NCBI GenBank assembly: GCA_959347315.1
Contig: OY365811.1
Coordinates: forward strand, 28,952,833-29,016,832
Origin: Bimastos eiseni
Lineage: Eukaryota; Annelida; Clitellata; Crassiclitellata; Lumbricidae
Reading direction: 5' to 3'
Length of the DNA: 64,000 bases
Below are positions 1-26,500 of this stretch, in pieces. Positions within the stretch are counted from its first letter, which is position 1; every line of letters starts with the position of its first letter. The notes beneath the pieces are model-generated. The model did no database searches and was not told where the DNA came from. It worked only from the letters and a program-made list of their open reading frames with translations. Both the position numbers and the translations under genes were made by a program.

Positions 1-78
1 GCTGTGGATTCTGGTACAATGCTGACGGCTTTGCAATATGGTAAAGATTCAATTGTACAGAAAGTTCTGCGCTCATGA
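1..78 (+). CDS. possible C-terminal end of a gene entering from the left
   Basis: The window opens in a reading frame that continues from base 1 to a TGA at 76-78 and reads ...SGTMLTALQYGKDSIVQ... before the stop. It looks like normal protein rather than repeat translation, and no other frame is comparable here. I do not recognise the family. AATAAA-like sites follow within about 600 bases (near 530, 562 and 650), which would suit a 3' UTR. With only 25 residues visible this could be chance. Confidence 0.25.
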   Translation, partial: AVDSGTMLTALQYGKDSIVQKVLRS

Positions 79-1835
79 ATGAGCTGGGTCCCAATGCTAG
101 GCTTTCGATAGCACTATCCCTCTAGAGTCATCAAGAGCCACGTTCAAGACCTCTAAACAAAGCAGCGTTGGCTTTGACGATAAGAAAATGCACAATCGTC
201 CGTGAGCTTTTCTGTTGTTGCCTGCGTTGCCGTTCTATCCCCTCGACCGTTCCTTCCACCTGCTAATTCTGTCACTCCACCTATGTACCATCCCTCTTTT
301 GCCTCAGACTGTCGAATTGACCCATTGTCCATTGGTGGCATTTCTCTCTGCTACACTCAATTATCTTTGCCATCTGGACGGACCATGCATGCATTGTTCG
401 TCCATCGTCTATCTTTCTCTCCCACCAAGGCCACCAGTCAATCTTATGACAGGTACGTGTGATCGCTTACATTCCAGTTTGGAATATTATATAAATATAT
501 ATATATATATTACGTCTACCAGACTACTAATAAACGTCAAACAAGCAGGCTAAGCCTACAAAATAAAATGGCCGAAGAAACACGAAGCCAGGCCTACATA
601 ATCGAAATGTACAGTTTAAAAAGTGTACAGTTAAATGAAATAGCATACAATTTAATAAATAAATATCGTATTCATCTGCCATAATTTAACTACTGTTGAG
701 TAGATTTTCTGATCAGCAATTCGATCCAGTAAGATATCGATCTCTAGCTAATGTATCAGCTTTGAATAGCACATGTCAATTGGAGGACCTCGAGATAAAC
801 AATTCACAAGGCCTCTTGCCATAAAATATAGTTATCCAGAAATTGTATCTCTTGACAGACTGAATATAGGCCTATAGTTGATATTTTTGCGCAGAGCAGA
901 TTGTTCAGTTTTTTACTTCCCTTTCGTTAAGTTTAAGAGGAAAGGAATAGTAGTAGGCCCTAGTAGAATAGTAGTTCTTAATTTGACGCTGTCATGTCTA
1001 GCTTGTTTTCTGTAGCTTTTTGTCCAAGTATGGATTTACTTTTCGGGTCGACAATGGACTTCCGTCGGCAGAGGAATGCAGTAGCATACGAATGGTACCG
1101 GAAGCGTTATATGAAATGGAGATCCGTGTCTTCCCGCGATGCTCGTCCATCCAGAGACGAATGGTATCGCAGCATGTAGCCCTCTTGTAATCCTTGTGAT
1201 TCCATTCACATTGTGGCCTCCGACGAAAACATGGCATCAAACCAGTTATGCCAGATGTATCATCATAAAAGCATGTAAAATTAATTAAGATCACGGAATT
1301 ATAGGTATAATTTAGCTACACAGGCTAAGACAAATTGAATCTATATAATTATTATTTCTTACATTTTCCTTACATCTCTGAACTTAATTTAGCCTATCGT
1401 GAGCCTAATATCAACCTATATGCTATATCTATATTCAGATGCGCCTTACTTAAACGTGTGAATTTAAATAATGTGAATCTTATACTTAATTTACCTTAGA
1501 TAAACAAATATTACAGGAGACCTACTTAAAAGGTTTTATAAAAACACAATACGTTACAGAGATTGCTACATTCGTTACAGCCTTACAGGTAGAGCCCTGC
1601 CACACAGAACAATCGAGCTAAGCTGGCAACTGGTCAAGCCATTGGTATGGGGCGGGAGGTATTTTTCTATGTGCGAAATTTCTGTAGGCGCTGAGTACAT
1701 TATTTATTTCAAGAGGGACGTGTTTCCTATGACGCAGTAAGTAAGTACAAACTTTATAACACTTAATGCACGGCCCGTGAACACTGGCCAGTCACGACTT
1801 AGTTTATTTACCTTTTTCTTTAGTCGTGGCTGGGG

Positions 1836-1902
1836 TGAGAGGGCTCCTCTACATTTCTCTAAGGGTCGCTATATAAATGCTCATAATGAATTATAATATT
1901 GT
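1836..1902 (+). repeat. LINE/SINE 3' tail
   Basis: The text 'gggtcgctatataaatgctcataatgaat' follows a pyrimidine-rich lead-in. It matches the tail shared by the LINE 3' ends at about 7.9, 12.8, 19.8, 22.2, 43.5 and 61.5 kb. Only the tail is recognisable. Confidence 0.45.
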
Positions 1903-2543
1903 AACAATTCAACATTCACCCATGTGACCCTGTAATAATACTACTATTCAAAATACGTATTATTCCATCCCCTCAACCGACACAATTAAGACCACATCGC
2001 AACTACATGCTGCTGACCAGCAACGGCCGATCTGAGCTTTTCATCTTTAAATCTAATAACTGCAGACAAAGCTTTTCATGTCTCATGTGTCTAAAAACAT
2101 TTATGAGTTCAACGCTTCACCCGGAACCCAAGTGGGGAGCTTATAGGCCTACAGCACTCCAGAGACCACCTAGCAGTCTCCAGCTTCTGAAGCTTTTATG
2201 AAAAAGTCTTCAAAGGAGAGGGAAGGGAGATAACAAGTAGGTCAATGGGCCCCAATATTCTAGACAAATTTATGCCTAGTCTATCAATCGACCGAAAATT
2301 TATATGTAATTACATCCGAAATAAGGACTCAAACCTTTTTTTTGATGGAATTTTTTTTACATGCTCAGATGAATGTCTTGTTATTAAAAAAATACTTTCC
2401 ATGTTGCCAATTTGAAGTAGGAACGGAATTTTGTTAGAGCAAGATACAAATTTCAAACTACTGCCTACAGGGCCTACTTTCCTGCTACACGCTTCGTGCA
2501 GATTTCATATTATTAGGCGCTTTAAAACGGACAGTTTAATAAC

Positions 2544-2609
2544 AATGATGATGATGATGATGATAAAAATAATAATAATAATAACAACAACAACAATAAT
2601 AATAATAGA
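2544..2609. repeat. ATG/AAT/ACA trinucleotide microsatellite
   Basis: Runs of (ATG), then (AAT), (ACA) and (AAT) units. They create a poly-Leu/poly-Ser open frame on the minus strand and a poly-Met/Ile frame on the plus strand; both are artefacts. Confidence 0.9.
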
Positions 2610-4993
2610 TAGGCTATAACCGCAAAACCGACTGCAAAGAAACGCACGCTAGGCCTAATAGAATAACCTACGAGCAGCAGACAGAACAAAGATGACGTCA
2701 TGGACAAAGGGAAGAATTTGCTGGTAGTGACGTAGCATTGTTGATTTCCGGAAATCGTTAAACTTTTAAAGGTTTAGTCATTAATTTATTAAGTAATAGA
2801 TGCCTTTATTAATCATAGAAATAATTCAATAATAAGTAACAGTTGTGGTAATAAAGATATCAACAATTAAATTACTAAATAAATTCGGCCTCATGAGCTT
2901 GTGCTGCGGGACCATTTAAAGGATTTATTTGTTTAGCGCCTCAATTTATTTACAATTATATATTCATTAATTTGCTTATTCAATCATCAATTATGTGACA
3001 ATATCTATAGGACCTGCCAAAACGGCAGAAAACTAAAGAAGATATCTAGGCGCTAAGGCGCCTGTCTACTCAGAAGCGCTCAGAACAAAAACCCCGCTGA
3101 AATCTTATAGTCTTTTGGTTAGAATAGACTGTGGCCTCAAAAGATCTAGACATTGGGCGCAGTGCGACCGAGAGTTTATTAAAATTTGCAAGGCCAGCAA
3201 CGGAAAAGGCACGACAATGCCTAATTTTTCCGCAACCAATTAAGGGATTTGTGGATCTCATGAGTGTATGAATGGAGCAATGGCGCGGGATGCATATGAT
3301 AGAACAACAAAGCTTCTGTAAGTAAATAGAGGCCACACTCACGAGGCAGCACCAAGCCAAAGCAAAGATCCAGAAAGTGATACGCCGCAGGAAGGGAGCC
3401 AAGTCAGCCAATGCTAGATGAATTTTGGGAGTCGATTATGCGCCCAATAAGGCGTACCGCTGAGCTCAGATCCCGATCCAAACACCCAGCCCGAGTCGTA
3501 TGGGGACTCACACAGAAGACGTTACTGTTTTGTCCTACTATAATCCAAAGGGTAAACAACAATAGAGTGGATAATTGATAGATCATTCTTGTCGGTTTGA
3601 ATTTAATAAATGAAAAGGATAGTATTCCCCAGTTGGGCTTACAACATTTGGGCTACTTCTGGGCACTTTGGAGCTTACGTTAAGTCAACGTTTAACCGAT
3701 ATACATCTTTTACAAAGTTTCGTTTTTATGCCGTTGGCGTATTACTTGTTGTTATAGAAGAAATAATCCGGACGAAACAATCGTCAATCGTTGAGATTTA
3801 TTCAGGTTCTGCATTTGCTGCACACATTTGAATGCTTCGTGTTTATTATCTGTTTCCGTGGAATCCATTACTGACCCGTGCTCGATAAGTAATAATAATG
3901 CGACTTATAAACCTCGGAGCTCTGATGTTATTAAGATAGTTTCCTCGCTAAGGAGCCCATTCATGAGTAATTAATAAGTAAAATTCAAGCCTGGGCTGTT
4001 TATGACCGATAGCGTATGAATTGTGTGGCTGCGACCGCAGCACAGCGAATTTTCATTAAGTAAGTGACCAACAAAGCACATTGCACATATTTAGTGGACT
4101 GATCTTTCGCGATGATGATTAGATTGGATAAATCTTCTACGGCCGAAAGTTCGGCTGCAATACAAACGAAAATTTAGTGAGTGAAGACCTCTGCGCATGC
4201 TCAACTTTCGTCGTATGCGCTCTGTTAAAAACACTAATCAATTTTAACACGCGTGATGATGGTTGTTATGGTTAGGGTTAGTGTCATTTTTGGCTTATTT
4301 ATAGTTACAAGCAAAACACTTGCTCCGTAGGAGACGTATACATGTAGTTGGAGTCTATTCCTAGGCAGGCAATTATACAGATTAGGCCCACCGTTGACCT
4401 TGCATGATGGAGAAGAGAAAAGAGATATCTATGTAACTGGATGCCTTCTAACAAACATGGCAATGATGCCATTCCCTCCCCAGGGAAGCTTTAAATTACG
4501 ACTTGCCACTTTTTCCTAAAATTCTGGCCAGACAGAGATGAGGGTAATTGAGCAGGCACTACGACTCACTCTACACAACAGCGTTCCCACGTTTTATACT
4601 AGCACAATGCGTACTGCATGGGTGGTCTAAAGCCACATGCTATGGGAACTAAACAGAATGCTGCCCTTCACAGATCCAGTGATGTTGCTGTCATAATTTT
4701 GCTCTTAAAAACTGAAAATAATATTATCAAATAATTTAAAAAAAAATTTACTATTGGTGCCAATTATTTTACCAATAGCACCGATATCTCTATAATCGAC
4801 GCCGATTATGAGTGCTGCCGATGTGTCAGAACAGCTCTAGTATTAAGCTCTGTAGACAACCTTAATAGGCAGCTAGACTACAGTGACATGCTGAAATGTT
4901 GCTGCTGTTATTGTTGAGGAAGTTTTTTCTGCATCAACAATCACTTGTTAGCCTAATAAGATTTCTTATTTTTCAATTAATTTTTATAGACTG

Positions 4994-18750
<13,757 letters not shown>

Positions 18751-19429
18751 ATGTCGTGTTCCTGGATGCCACTGTGCATATTCAATAACTAGCTGTCTGG
18801 CAAAATGGCGCATATTAATTTATGCTATTATTGTTAGTGACTAGTATTGGATATTATTATTATAAACTATTAATAAATATTATTATTTAGTATCACTATC
18901 ATCAAATGACATTTTTCTATTAAATATTATTTTTGTGTGACAGCAGTTGTTGGTTTGAGTGCTTGTATTGTGAATCCATGGTGTGTGGGTCTGAGCTTCC
19001 CTTGAAACAGTTATTCAACCTTGAGCATGTCCTTCAGACACAGTTGCTGATCACCAGCAATTTATGCTTTTTCATTTGACAGTGATACCTTATAAGTGCA
19101 GAATTTATTGTACAACCCTTGATGTGCAAGCACATGTAGATGATATTGAACCCTGAGGATATTGAAAATGAAAACATTGGAAAATCCTTGTCAAGATCTA
19201 AACAACTACAAATAATTTGGGAAGAGACTGTTAAAGTGTTGGACACAGTTGTAATAATGTGGTAACATTTATTTGTTTTACCCACTGGCTGATGGTTGGG
19301 TTATTCAGGGTGTTACTTAAGATTGATTGGTGGTTGATATGGTGCTTGACTAGATAAACGCACTTGTGTAAATGAGTTGAGTATTTGAGTTGGTTGTTTG
19401 AACCACTGGAAGCGTGTGGACGAAATAAC

Positions 19430-19860
19430 CGAATGGCCATATCTCTTTCTTCATTCACGAATCCCTCCACTGGCTCCCAGCACCTCAACGCATCCGTTTC
19501 ACGACCCTCGCGCTGATGCGCAGCTGTCTCCTTGGCTCTGGGCACCCACCTACCTTCTGGCCCTCTGCACTAGGGTCTCCTCTATTCCGCACCGGATTTC
19601 CCTTCGTTCCTCTTCCCGTGGACTTCTGTTGGTTCCCCACATATACTCTACCACAGCCTAATCCAGGAGCCTTGCCTATGTTGGTCCCACCAGTTGGAAC
19701 AGCCTCCCCTTTCTCTTCGGGAAGAGCTGGTGGTCTCTCTTGCCTCGGCCATCTGTCGCAAGCGCCTTAAGACTTTCCTGTTCTCCACCTAGCTTTGTGT
19801 TGAGTCGTGAGCACCTCTGATTATGAGTGGCGCTATATAAGTTTTCAATTACAATTAATT
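19430..19860 (+). mobile_element. LINE 3' end, CR1/L2-like
   Basis: In one frame it reads through HESLHWLPAPQRIRF, LLALCTRVSSIPHRISLRSS and SLAYVGPTSWNSLPF to a stop after KTFLFST. It then carries the 'gagcacctctgattatgagtggcgctatataag' tail and an AATTA-rich end. One premature stop is present. Same family as 11835-12865 but without the internal insertion. Confidence 0.8.
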
Positions 19861-20819
19861 ATAATGCGAGTTCATCTCGTCAGCTGCGGATCGTCTACTC
19901 TTCTGAGGCACCAGTTCCAGAACCCACCCCAGCTATTGAAAAGCGTATTTGTGATTCTAAGTATTGCAATACTTTATCGCGATATTAGCAGCTCTGAGGT
20001 GTGTTGAGGCAAGAAGAAAATGTGGTATCACTTTCCGTATATTTCCATTCAGAGAATTAATGGTAAAAGTTTTTACTTGGCTGAAATCAATGGAAGAGAT
20101 TACTGATCCAACATAGCATTAGCATCCCATCAGTTTTTGCAGTATGTTACCTAGCAACAGCAGCGCAGTTCTTTTGGAATGGTTGTGTACTGTATTGTGG
20201 ACTTCGAAGTGAAATTGTTGGCTTCACTTTGTGATATTTCTACAAGAGCCTAAAGACTTTTTTCAATCGTGGTTCTGTGTTGTCAGATTGTGAGTGTCTG
20301 ATGAATTGCTACAATTTCATAGATATAGAGATTTGATTGCAATTGCAGTATCTATGCTACAATTCCAAGTATAAACATTTTGTCTCACAGGACGAACTAC
20401 AACACTGCGCCGAGTTTAAACGATCTTTGCGTTTATCATCTGACTATTTTTTAACACCATGAAATATCTCTGATCTCGACTTAAATTTACTCTGACCTAA
20501 AATAGCTTGGTTTGGCTAGGTCTGCTTAGATCTCAGCATGATTGTATTTAATATTATAAACTCTGCAGCACCGAACACACATTTTAATCGATCAGAGTAG
20601 AATTGGCAAATTTGTGCATATTCTCCCCAACTGTTCCACCCACAAGCATGCACAGTTTTATGTTTGCCTATCCAAAGAAGCGCCTGTGAATAAGTTGGTT
20701 CCCGCGACTTTGCTTTTGTGGGTGCTGTAGAAATGTTGAGATTACGATTACGATTTGTCTAATTAACTGCAAGCTAGATCATTCTAATGTGTGACCATTC
20801 TACATGTAAGAACTGCTTT

Positions 20820-20950
20820 CTCATTGGTCGGCCCATCGATGGAACGAGCTCCCATGGACCAGCGTCCATTTCCCCAGGGTCCATTTTTACGCATTTTATT
20901 ATAGCCTTAAAACCGTTCTATTTAGCCATACTGGTGCCGGGACAATGGAC
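20820..20950 (+). mobile_element. LINE 3' end fragment
   Basis: 'tttctcattggtcggcccatcgatggaacgagctccc' encodes a degraded VGP..WNELP block, the RT C-terminal signature of the other LINE ends here. The tail is not clear. Confidence 0.5.
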
Positions 20951-21104
20951 AATGTGTGTGTAAAGCTAGCCTGTTCATATTACTTTATAATGATATCGAA
21001 TATACTGCATTATTTATTTCAAGGTTCATTTGAAGTTGTCATAATTTTTATATACGCAGAAAGATGAATGTTATAGCTAGAACGGTCTTACTGACTTTTT
21101 ACAG

Positions 21105-21205
21105 TGAACCAGATTGTCGATGTTGGTGACGCTTCAATCAAGTTCAGCTTCGAGTCCAGAAATAGTTCGCGGGATTTTGTAAGAGTCATAGCAAGCTAAG
21201 AATAG
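21105..21205 (+). other. exon-like block upstream of the TBK1 gene
   Basis: A 101-base block lies between a strong acceptor (gactttttacag) and a strong donor (AG|GTATGT). It may be an untranslated first or second exon of the kinase gene. One frame is open for about 31 codons (NQIVDVGDASIKFSFESR...) and ends in TAA just before the donor, so a coding role is also possible. I do not recognise that peptide. Confidence 0.35.
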
Positions 21206-21769
21206 GTATGTAGGGGGCATGTGTGTTATTGTTATCGTTGTGCTTATTATGGCAGCTATCTTTGAAAGTGGCTGTGGTATTATATGACAGTATATCTAAC
21301 TATTATTTCAAAATGTATGGCCCAAATAAGAATACAACTAAGATTTTCCAGAAACTTGATTAAGCTTCCATTTACGTGTTGCGTAGCCGCAGGTAATTAA
21401 GACATTCAGACGTATTTTATTAGTGTGGCCGAGTAGAGGGGTCTACAAATTACATCGAGAACGCAGAATGTGTGTTGTGAACTCTAATTCAAAATCCCAA
21501 GGATGTAGTATCTTTTGAGGAATATAAACTTGGAATAGATACAGCCGAGGATCGCCGTTCTAGTTAGGCCGTTTTATCAGCTGATTATGCCGCAAGAGTG
21601 ATTGTGCTTTTGCAAATTAATGACAAGGTCCAACATGCATCATTGACCGAGTTGTAGAAGTCATTAGATTAGATGTGTGAATAAGATAATTTATGTAACG
21701 CTGAAAAATCGTTATATGTGCGTATGCTTTTTGGCAGGCAATTACTCAGCAGCATTCAGAGTGCTTAAA

Positions 21770-21890
21770 TAAACCAATTGGTTAGAGTGGTTGTCTGGTA
21801 AATGTGGAGCGCAGGTTGTAGCATCCTCTGAGAATGTTGCCATATAGGAAACTTTGAGCAAGTCGTTCACTCACATTTACCCAGCGCCAT
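21770..21890 (+). mobile_element. tRNA-derived SINE copy
   Basis: A-box-like 'accaattggttagagtgg', degraded B box 'aggttgtagcatcc', then 'actttgagcaagtcgttcactcac'. Same family as 8014-8146 and 48181-48316 but in plus orientation. Confidence 0.55.
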
Positions 21891-21944
21891 TGATGATGTT
21901 TGGCTGTTAGATAGTGGCACTTGATAAATTCAATATCCGATGTT

Positions 21945-22205
21945 GCAGCACATAGGGTGCTTCGCTCTGCGACGAGGCGTGGGCTTCTAGTTTGACGGGC
22001 TCACCTTTTTATTTGGCAGTGCAGTGCTTTCTCGGTTGTGGGCCCTTCAATATGGAACGAGCTCCCACTTGAGCTTTGCTTATGGCCCAACCGTCTGGTT
22101 TTACAAGTCCCTCAAGTCTTTATTTTTCATCGTTGCTGGGCTGGGAGCGCTCCTTAGTAGGTTCTGAACGGATGCTATATAAATGAATGAATAAAAATAA
22201 ATAAG
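21945..22205 (+). mobile_element. LINE 3' end
   Basis: 'ttctcggttgtgggcccttcaatatggaacgagctccc' encodes [13 protein letters not shown]. The tail is 'gagcgctccttagtag…gatgctatataaatgaatgaat'. Confidence 0.7.
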
Positions 22206-23507
22206 GAGAATCGACAGATTTCAACACTTAAGTAAAGGTATATGTGCTGCACGCAGGAGATTGTTTATTATGTTACGATTCATGAAATATGCATGCAGGA
22301 GATTGTTAACAATAAGAAGGTTTGAAGTACTGAGAACATTCACAATATCCATGGGGAGATCTTTTCATACAGTGTGACCTGGTGATCTAATAGAATATTT
22401 ACGAGTATTTTTTCGAGCCTGATAGTCTGTAGCTGTTCTAGTGTTATAAAATATGAACAAATGTCTGAGGCCATACCAAAGTAATTGGCCGATGTCTTGG
22501 GTAACAGATTGTGATTCAAATGGAACATGAAATCAGCAGTTGTGCTATCTGATTTGATCAAGATGTTAGGGATGCTGTATTTTTGAAAGTGTGTGTAGTG
22601 TGTGAGTTGCAGTGACATTTAGCAATTAGAAGAATTGTTTTATTCTGCTGGATTATTAGTCTTCTAAGGCATGAGGTATAATTTGAGACTCAGCTCATGT
22701 TGCTCTATGCTATCTATGAGTTAATGAGTGAGTAAATGCAATTTATTGGAGCATGTTGTGGCAGTTTGTATGAGATGCATGACAAAATGCCAATGTTTTT
22801 GGGAACTTTAGTGGAAATTTGTATAATTGTGATAATTTCATGTCACACTTTGGTCTACAAAATCCCATGAAATTTAATTTTGTGTGATGGGTGTAGTTTC
22901 AAATAGTATATGGATGGGTTGACTGTGGGGTGACACGTACAAAATATATACTCTGCGCAATAATAATAAAATAGTTAATGCAGTTTAATGTCATACAAGT
23001 GATAAGAACTATAACAGCAAGCTTATTTCCCAGTTGCTTTATAGAACACTCTCATCGTTAAAAAGCGCAAATAGAAAACTAAATATATAAACCTGACTGA
23101 AGATGAAAGGATCTCTAGAGGTATAATTAGTCAACTCATTAGATATGTCGTTTAAATCACTCAGTCGAACGTTTGGCCACTTAGTCAGGACTATTTTACT
23201 TTAGCATTTTACATGACTAAATCTTATATATCCATGCCTCAAATTCAGATATACTGACCTTGTGCACTTAATAAGTGTTTTAAATAAATTAACATGTCGG
23301 AGGTGACAGCACCAAATATTGACTCCAAAACTTAAGACCACATCTCAGAAGGGTTACCTATTTGGAAAAATATGTTCAAAGAAATTTATAATTTATAAAA
23401 AATTTTAAATTGAAGTTTAACATATTTATTATTTTAAAGTATAATATGGGTGTTTAATCTCTGTGAAAATACTAATGATTTGTACTGAATTTGTTTGTGT
23501 ATTGTAG
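22206..23507. other. intergenic or 5' intron of the TBK1 gene
   Basis: AT-rich sequence with no supported gene or repeat. If the exon-like block at 21105-21205 belongs to the kinase gene, this is its first intron. Confidence 0.5.
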
Positions 23508-23519
23508 ATCCAGTCCATA

Positions 23520-26500
23520 ATGTATGGATTGTACAAATCACGCAGCTATGCATGGTGTGATGAAGATCTGTTGGGTGAAGGAGCCGCTGGAAAGGTGTTC
23601 AGGGCAATCCACAAGGTGCAAGCGTTTCACTGTTTATCCAGATGCATGAAGTTAACATGACTTTTTGTATTGATGTATGATTGACTTTGTTGTGCATCAC
23701 CACAGAGGTGGAGAGTATTTTTATATTAAATTATTGGACAGCAGTGCTTGGGGGGTCATTGCATAATTACGTAATGCTGAAAATGGCTGTTTTTGACCCA
23801 CCCACCCTGTAACGCATCGTAACGTTATCATAGAACCACCCACCCACCCCTGAGCAGTACGTAACTATTGTTAATTTACAAAACTCAGTGTAGCTTTACC
23901 CAGGCCTAATATCGTCCCAGGTATTCAAATTTGTACTCCGGTTTTAATCATCAATGGTACATAGTACAATACAATATTTGATAATATGTTTCAACTTCGA
24001 TTGCACCACCCTGTATATAGGCTATTAGGCTAAACACTATTTTGGTGTCAATTTATATGCTTTGCTTGGGACTGAATTTCGAACTCGGCGGGTGTGCCCC
24101 GATTGTCTTTCTCAACTAAGGCGATCGAGCATCACCCAAATATTTAAATTGATCATAATACAACAAACCGACTTGATTTGCATGTTGAATTTCGCCCTGC
24201 TTTTGCCCGCCTCCTATGTCGCATTGAATTAGCCCCGCTTTCCTGAAAAAATTCACCTTAGCCGAGATATTTGGAGAAGAACATATTCTGTAGAAATGTT
24301 ATATTGCCAAAGCGTTCCGTTTTTGAGATTTCACGGCCCAAAGAAAAAGTTGATCTTTGGTTTATAGCTTAGATATTTAAATTGAATTTTTTAGTTAATT
24401 TATAATTAGTACAGAATCAGTGAGCGTTAGGTAACGTTCAGCTTACCCACCCACCCGCCTCCGTAATGTTTCGTAACGTTTCTAGCACCCCACCAACCCT
24501 CGAGCGTTACGTAATTATGCAATGACCCCTTGCAAAGGTATTATTTAGGATATTCTCCATTTCATATGTTGCAGCTTGGTTGATCAGTGGTACTATGCTT
24601 AGGTTTAGGCATATTTCAAGTTTTGGGTGGGAGGCACTGCAGCGGTAATGTATACAAAATTGCTTCAAGTTTAAGTTCTTGATGCTTATGCATAATTTTC
24701 TTGCAGGTTGTTTTCCATCGTATCTTAAGTAGGTATAATATCCCGGCCTCTTTCATCCCTAGTTGCATATTTCTCTTCACTCTGTAGCACAATTGACCGG
24801 GTTGTCCACCAAGCTTGGACTTTTCCATGAAAACTTTGCTCTGGACAGCTCATCTCTCTGTAATAAGTTGCCTAACAAAATGCAACACATGCTCCTTTGC
24901 CTTTCTTTTCCTCTTCTGCAAGTGCAATGTGCATGGAAACCATAGTTATTTTGACCACAGTATCTTGACTCTGAAGTGATGTCTCTACGTGAATTTGCGA
25001 TTAGAAATAACCGATGCTTGCTTGTGATCTGTTCATGCTTATGGCACTCAAAACTGGATTTGACGGAAGTCTTGTATCAATGTATCACTTATTCTCTGAA
25101 TTTGATGCAATTTGCATTGACTATAGATTGAAGTAGCACATCTTACAGATTGCAACTAATGAGACGTTCGGCTCTTGCGTGGGCAGAGAATTAAAATATC
25201 ATACATTTTAACCCTTGACGTCAAAGATTTAATTAATGTCGTCACATCAATGTTTTGTATTAACTCACCAATGTTTTGACAGGAAACTGGAGATTTCTAT
25301 GCAGTAAAGACTTTTACCCGACGAATTCCTCAGGATATTAGAATGCGCGAATTTGACATTCTCAATCGACTCAATCATCAGAATATCGTTTCTCTGCTTG
25401 CTATCGAAGAGGAGGTTAGTGAAAGCTGTTGACTTAAAAAAGTTTAATATTCTGCTTTATTAAAGAATAATCTTGATGAAGCTTCCAATTTCATTTTGAT
25501 ATTTGCATTTATTTCTCAGGTTTGAATTGATTGACCCATAATAGGTTTACAGTTTCCATTTTTGAGGCATCAAGCCCCAAACTTACATGATGGTTCATTT
25601 TTAGTGACTCTTGGATTCAATGATGCAACTGTGCGGCAGGATTCCATTGTAAAGGTATTACGCATGTGACCTCTGAGTAGCAGTTTCTGGGTTCCGTGTC
25701 ATGTTGTTTAGTATTTCAATGGTTTGTTGATTTACCAGTAGTATTTCCAGATTACTTTACATGGAGGCTGTTTTTCTGTTCTGGATTGCTTGGCTGGATT
25801 TTAACTAAGCTTGTTGTTGAGCTAATCACAGTAGCACTGTATGAATCTGACATCTACTGTATGTGTGCTTAAAGTATTTTATTTTGAATGACCTCGTCTG
25901 TCGATCACAGAAATGTTCCGCAACCAACGGGCCACTGACAACTACCTATCTTGTACGTAGTTGATGGCCAATTGGATATCTGGATGCCTTGTCTTCTGCC
26001 ACCTGCCCAAGGAGTGCCATTCGGAGAGTGTTGCCATAATGTGACAAATGTATTATTTGGCTGTTGTCATTTGTAATTCTCAAGCAATGTGTTTCAGAAG
26101 CTCTAAACGTAGAGTCCACTGTCTGCACTGGATGGAACGTTTTAATTCCACATGAGCTTGATAACTTGCCATGGTTGCTTTACCAGTTATTTGAACATTA
26201 TTTGCTTTTAGAAGAACTTGTTCTTAAAGAACTTTGACTCCATTTAAGATAAAAGGGTATGCCTTTACGAGGTGAAGATGTGTGAATATGCATGAAACTG
26301 TTCTGTTACATTACAACTTATGTGGGAATGTATATTCCACTGTAATAAACTGGCTGTAATTCTGAGCTTGATGTGACAGAATATGTGCAGTTTTCATTTT
26401 CATTGTGTAGCTGTTGTTATTCTGAACTATTTTAGAATTTTAGTGGCAATAAAGTGTTAGTGATGGAACTCTGTGCTGGAGGAAGTCTTCACGATGTTCT

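Larger units (their letters stand above)
79..4989. other. non-coding region upstream of DDX23
   Basis: No gene could be supported here. The open frames are short and none resembles a known family. The region holds a LINE-type 3' tail (about 1836-1902), a trinucleotide microsatellite (2544-2609), a CRE-like TGACGTCA palindrome at about 2693 and a CGGCCGAAAGTTCGGC motif at about 4139. The DDX23 promoter and any untranslated first exon must lie in this stretch, because the first coding exon begins right after a splice acceptor (tttttatag, ending 4989). Confidence 0.6.
18751..21104. other. DDX23 3' UTR and intergenic DNA
   Basis: A polyadenylation signal AATAAA lies at 18872-18877. The rest is intergenic and holds two LINE 3' ends (19430-19860 and 20820-20950). 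I see no gene. Confidence 0.6.

Noticed and set aside
2690..2704. cAMP-response element TGACGTCA
   Set aside because: A single 8-base palindrome with no promoter nearby is expected by chance.
2431..2707. poly-Leu/Ser and poly-Met/Ile open frames
   Set aside because: Products of the trinucleotide microsatellite at 2544-2609.
3070..3586. two adjacent minus-strand frames of 113 and 60 codons
   Set aside because: No recognisable family and no convincing splice or promoter context; I could not support a gene.
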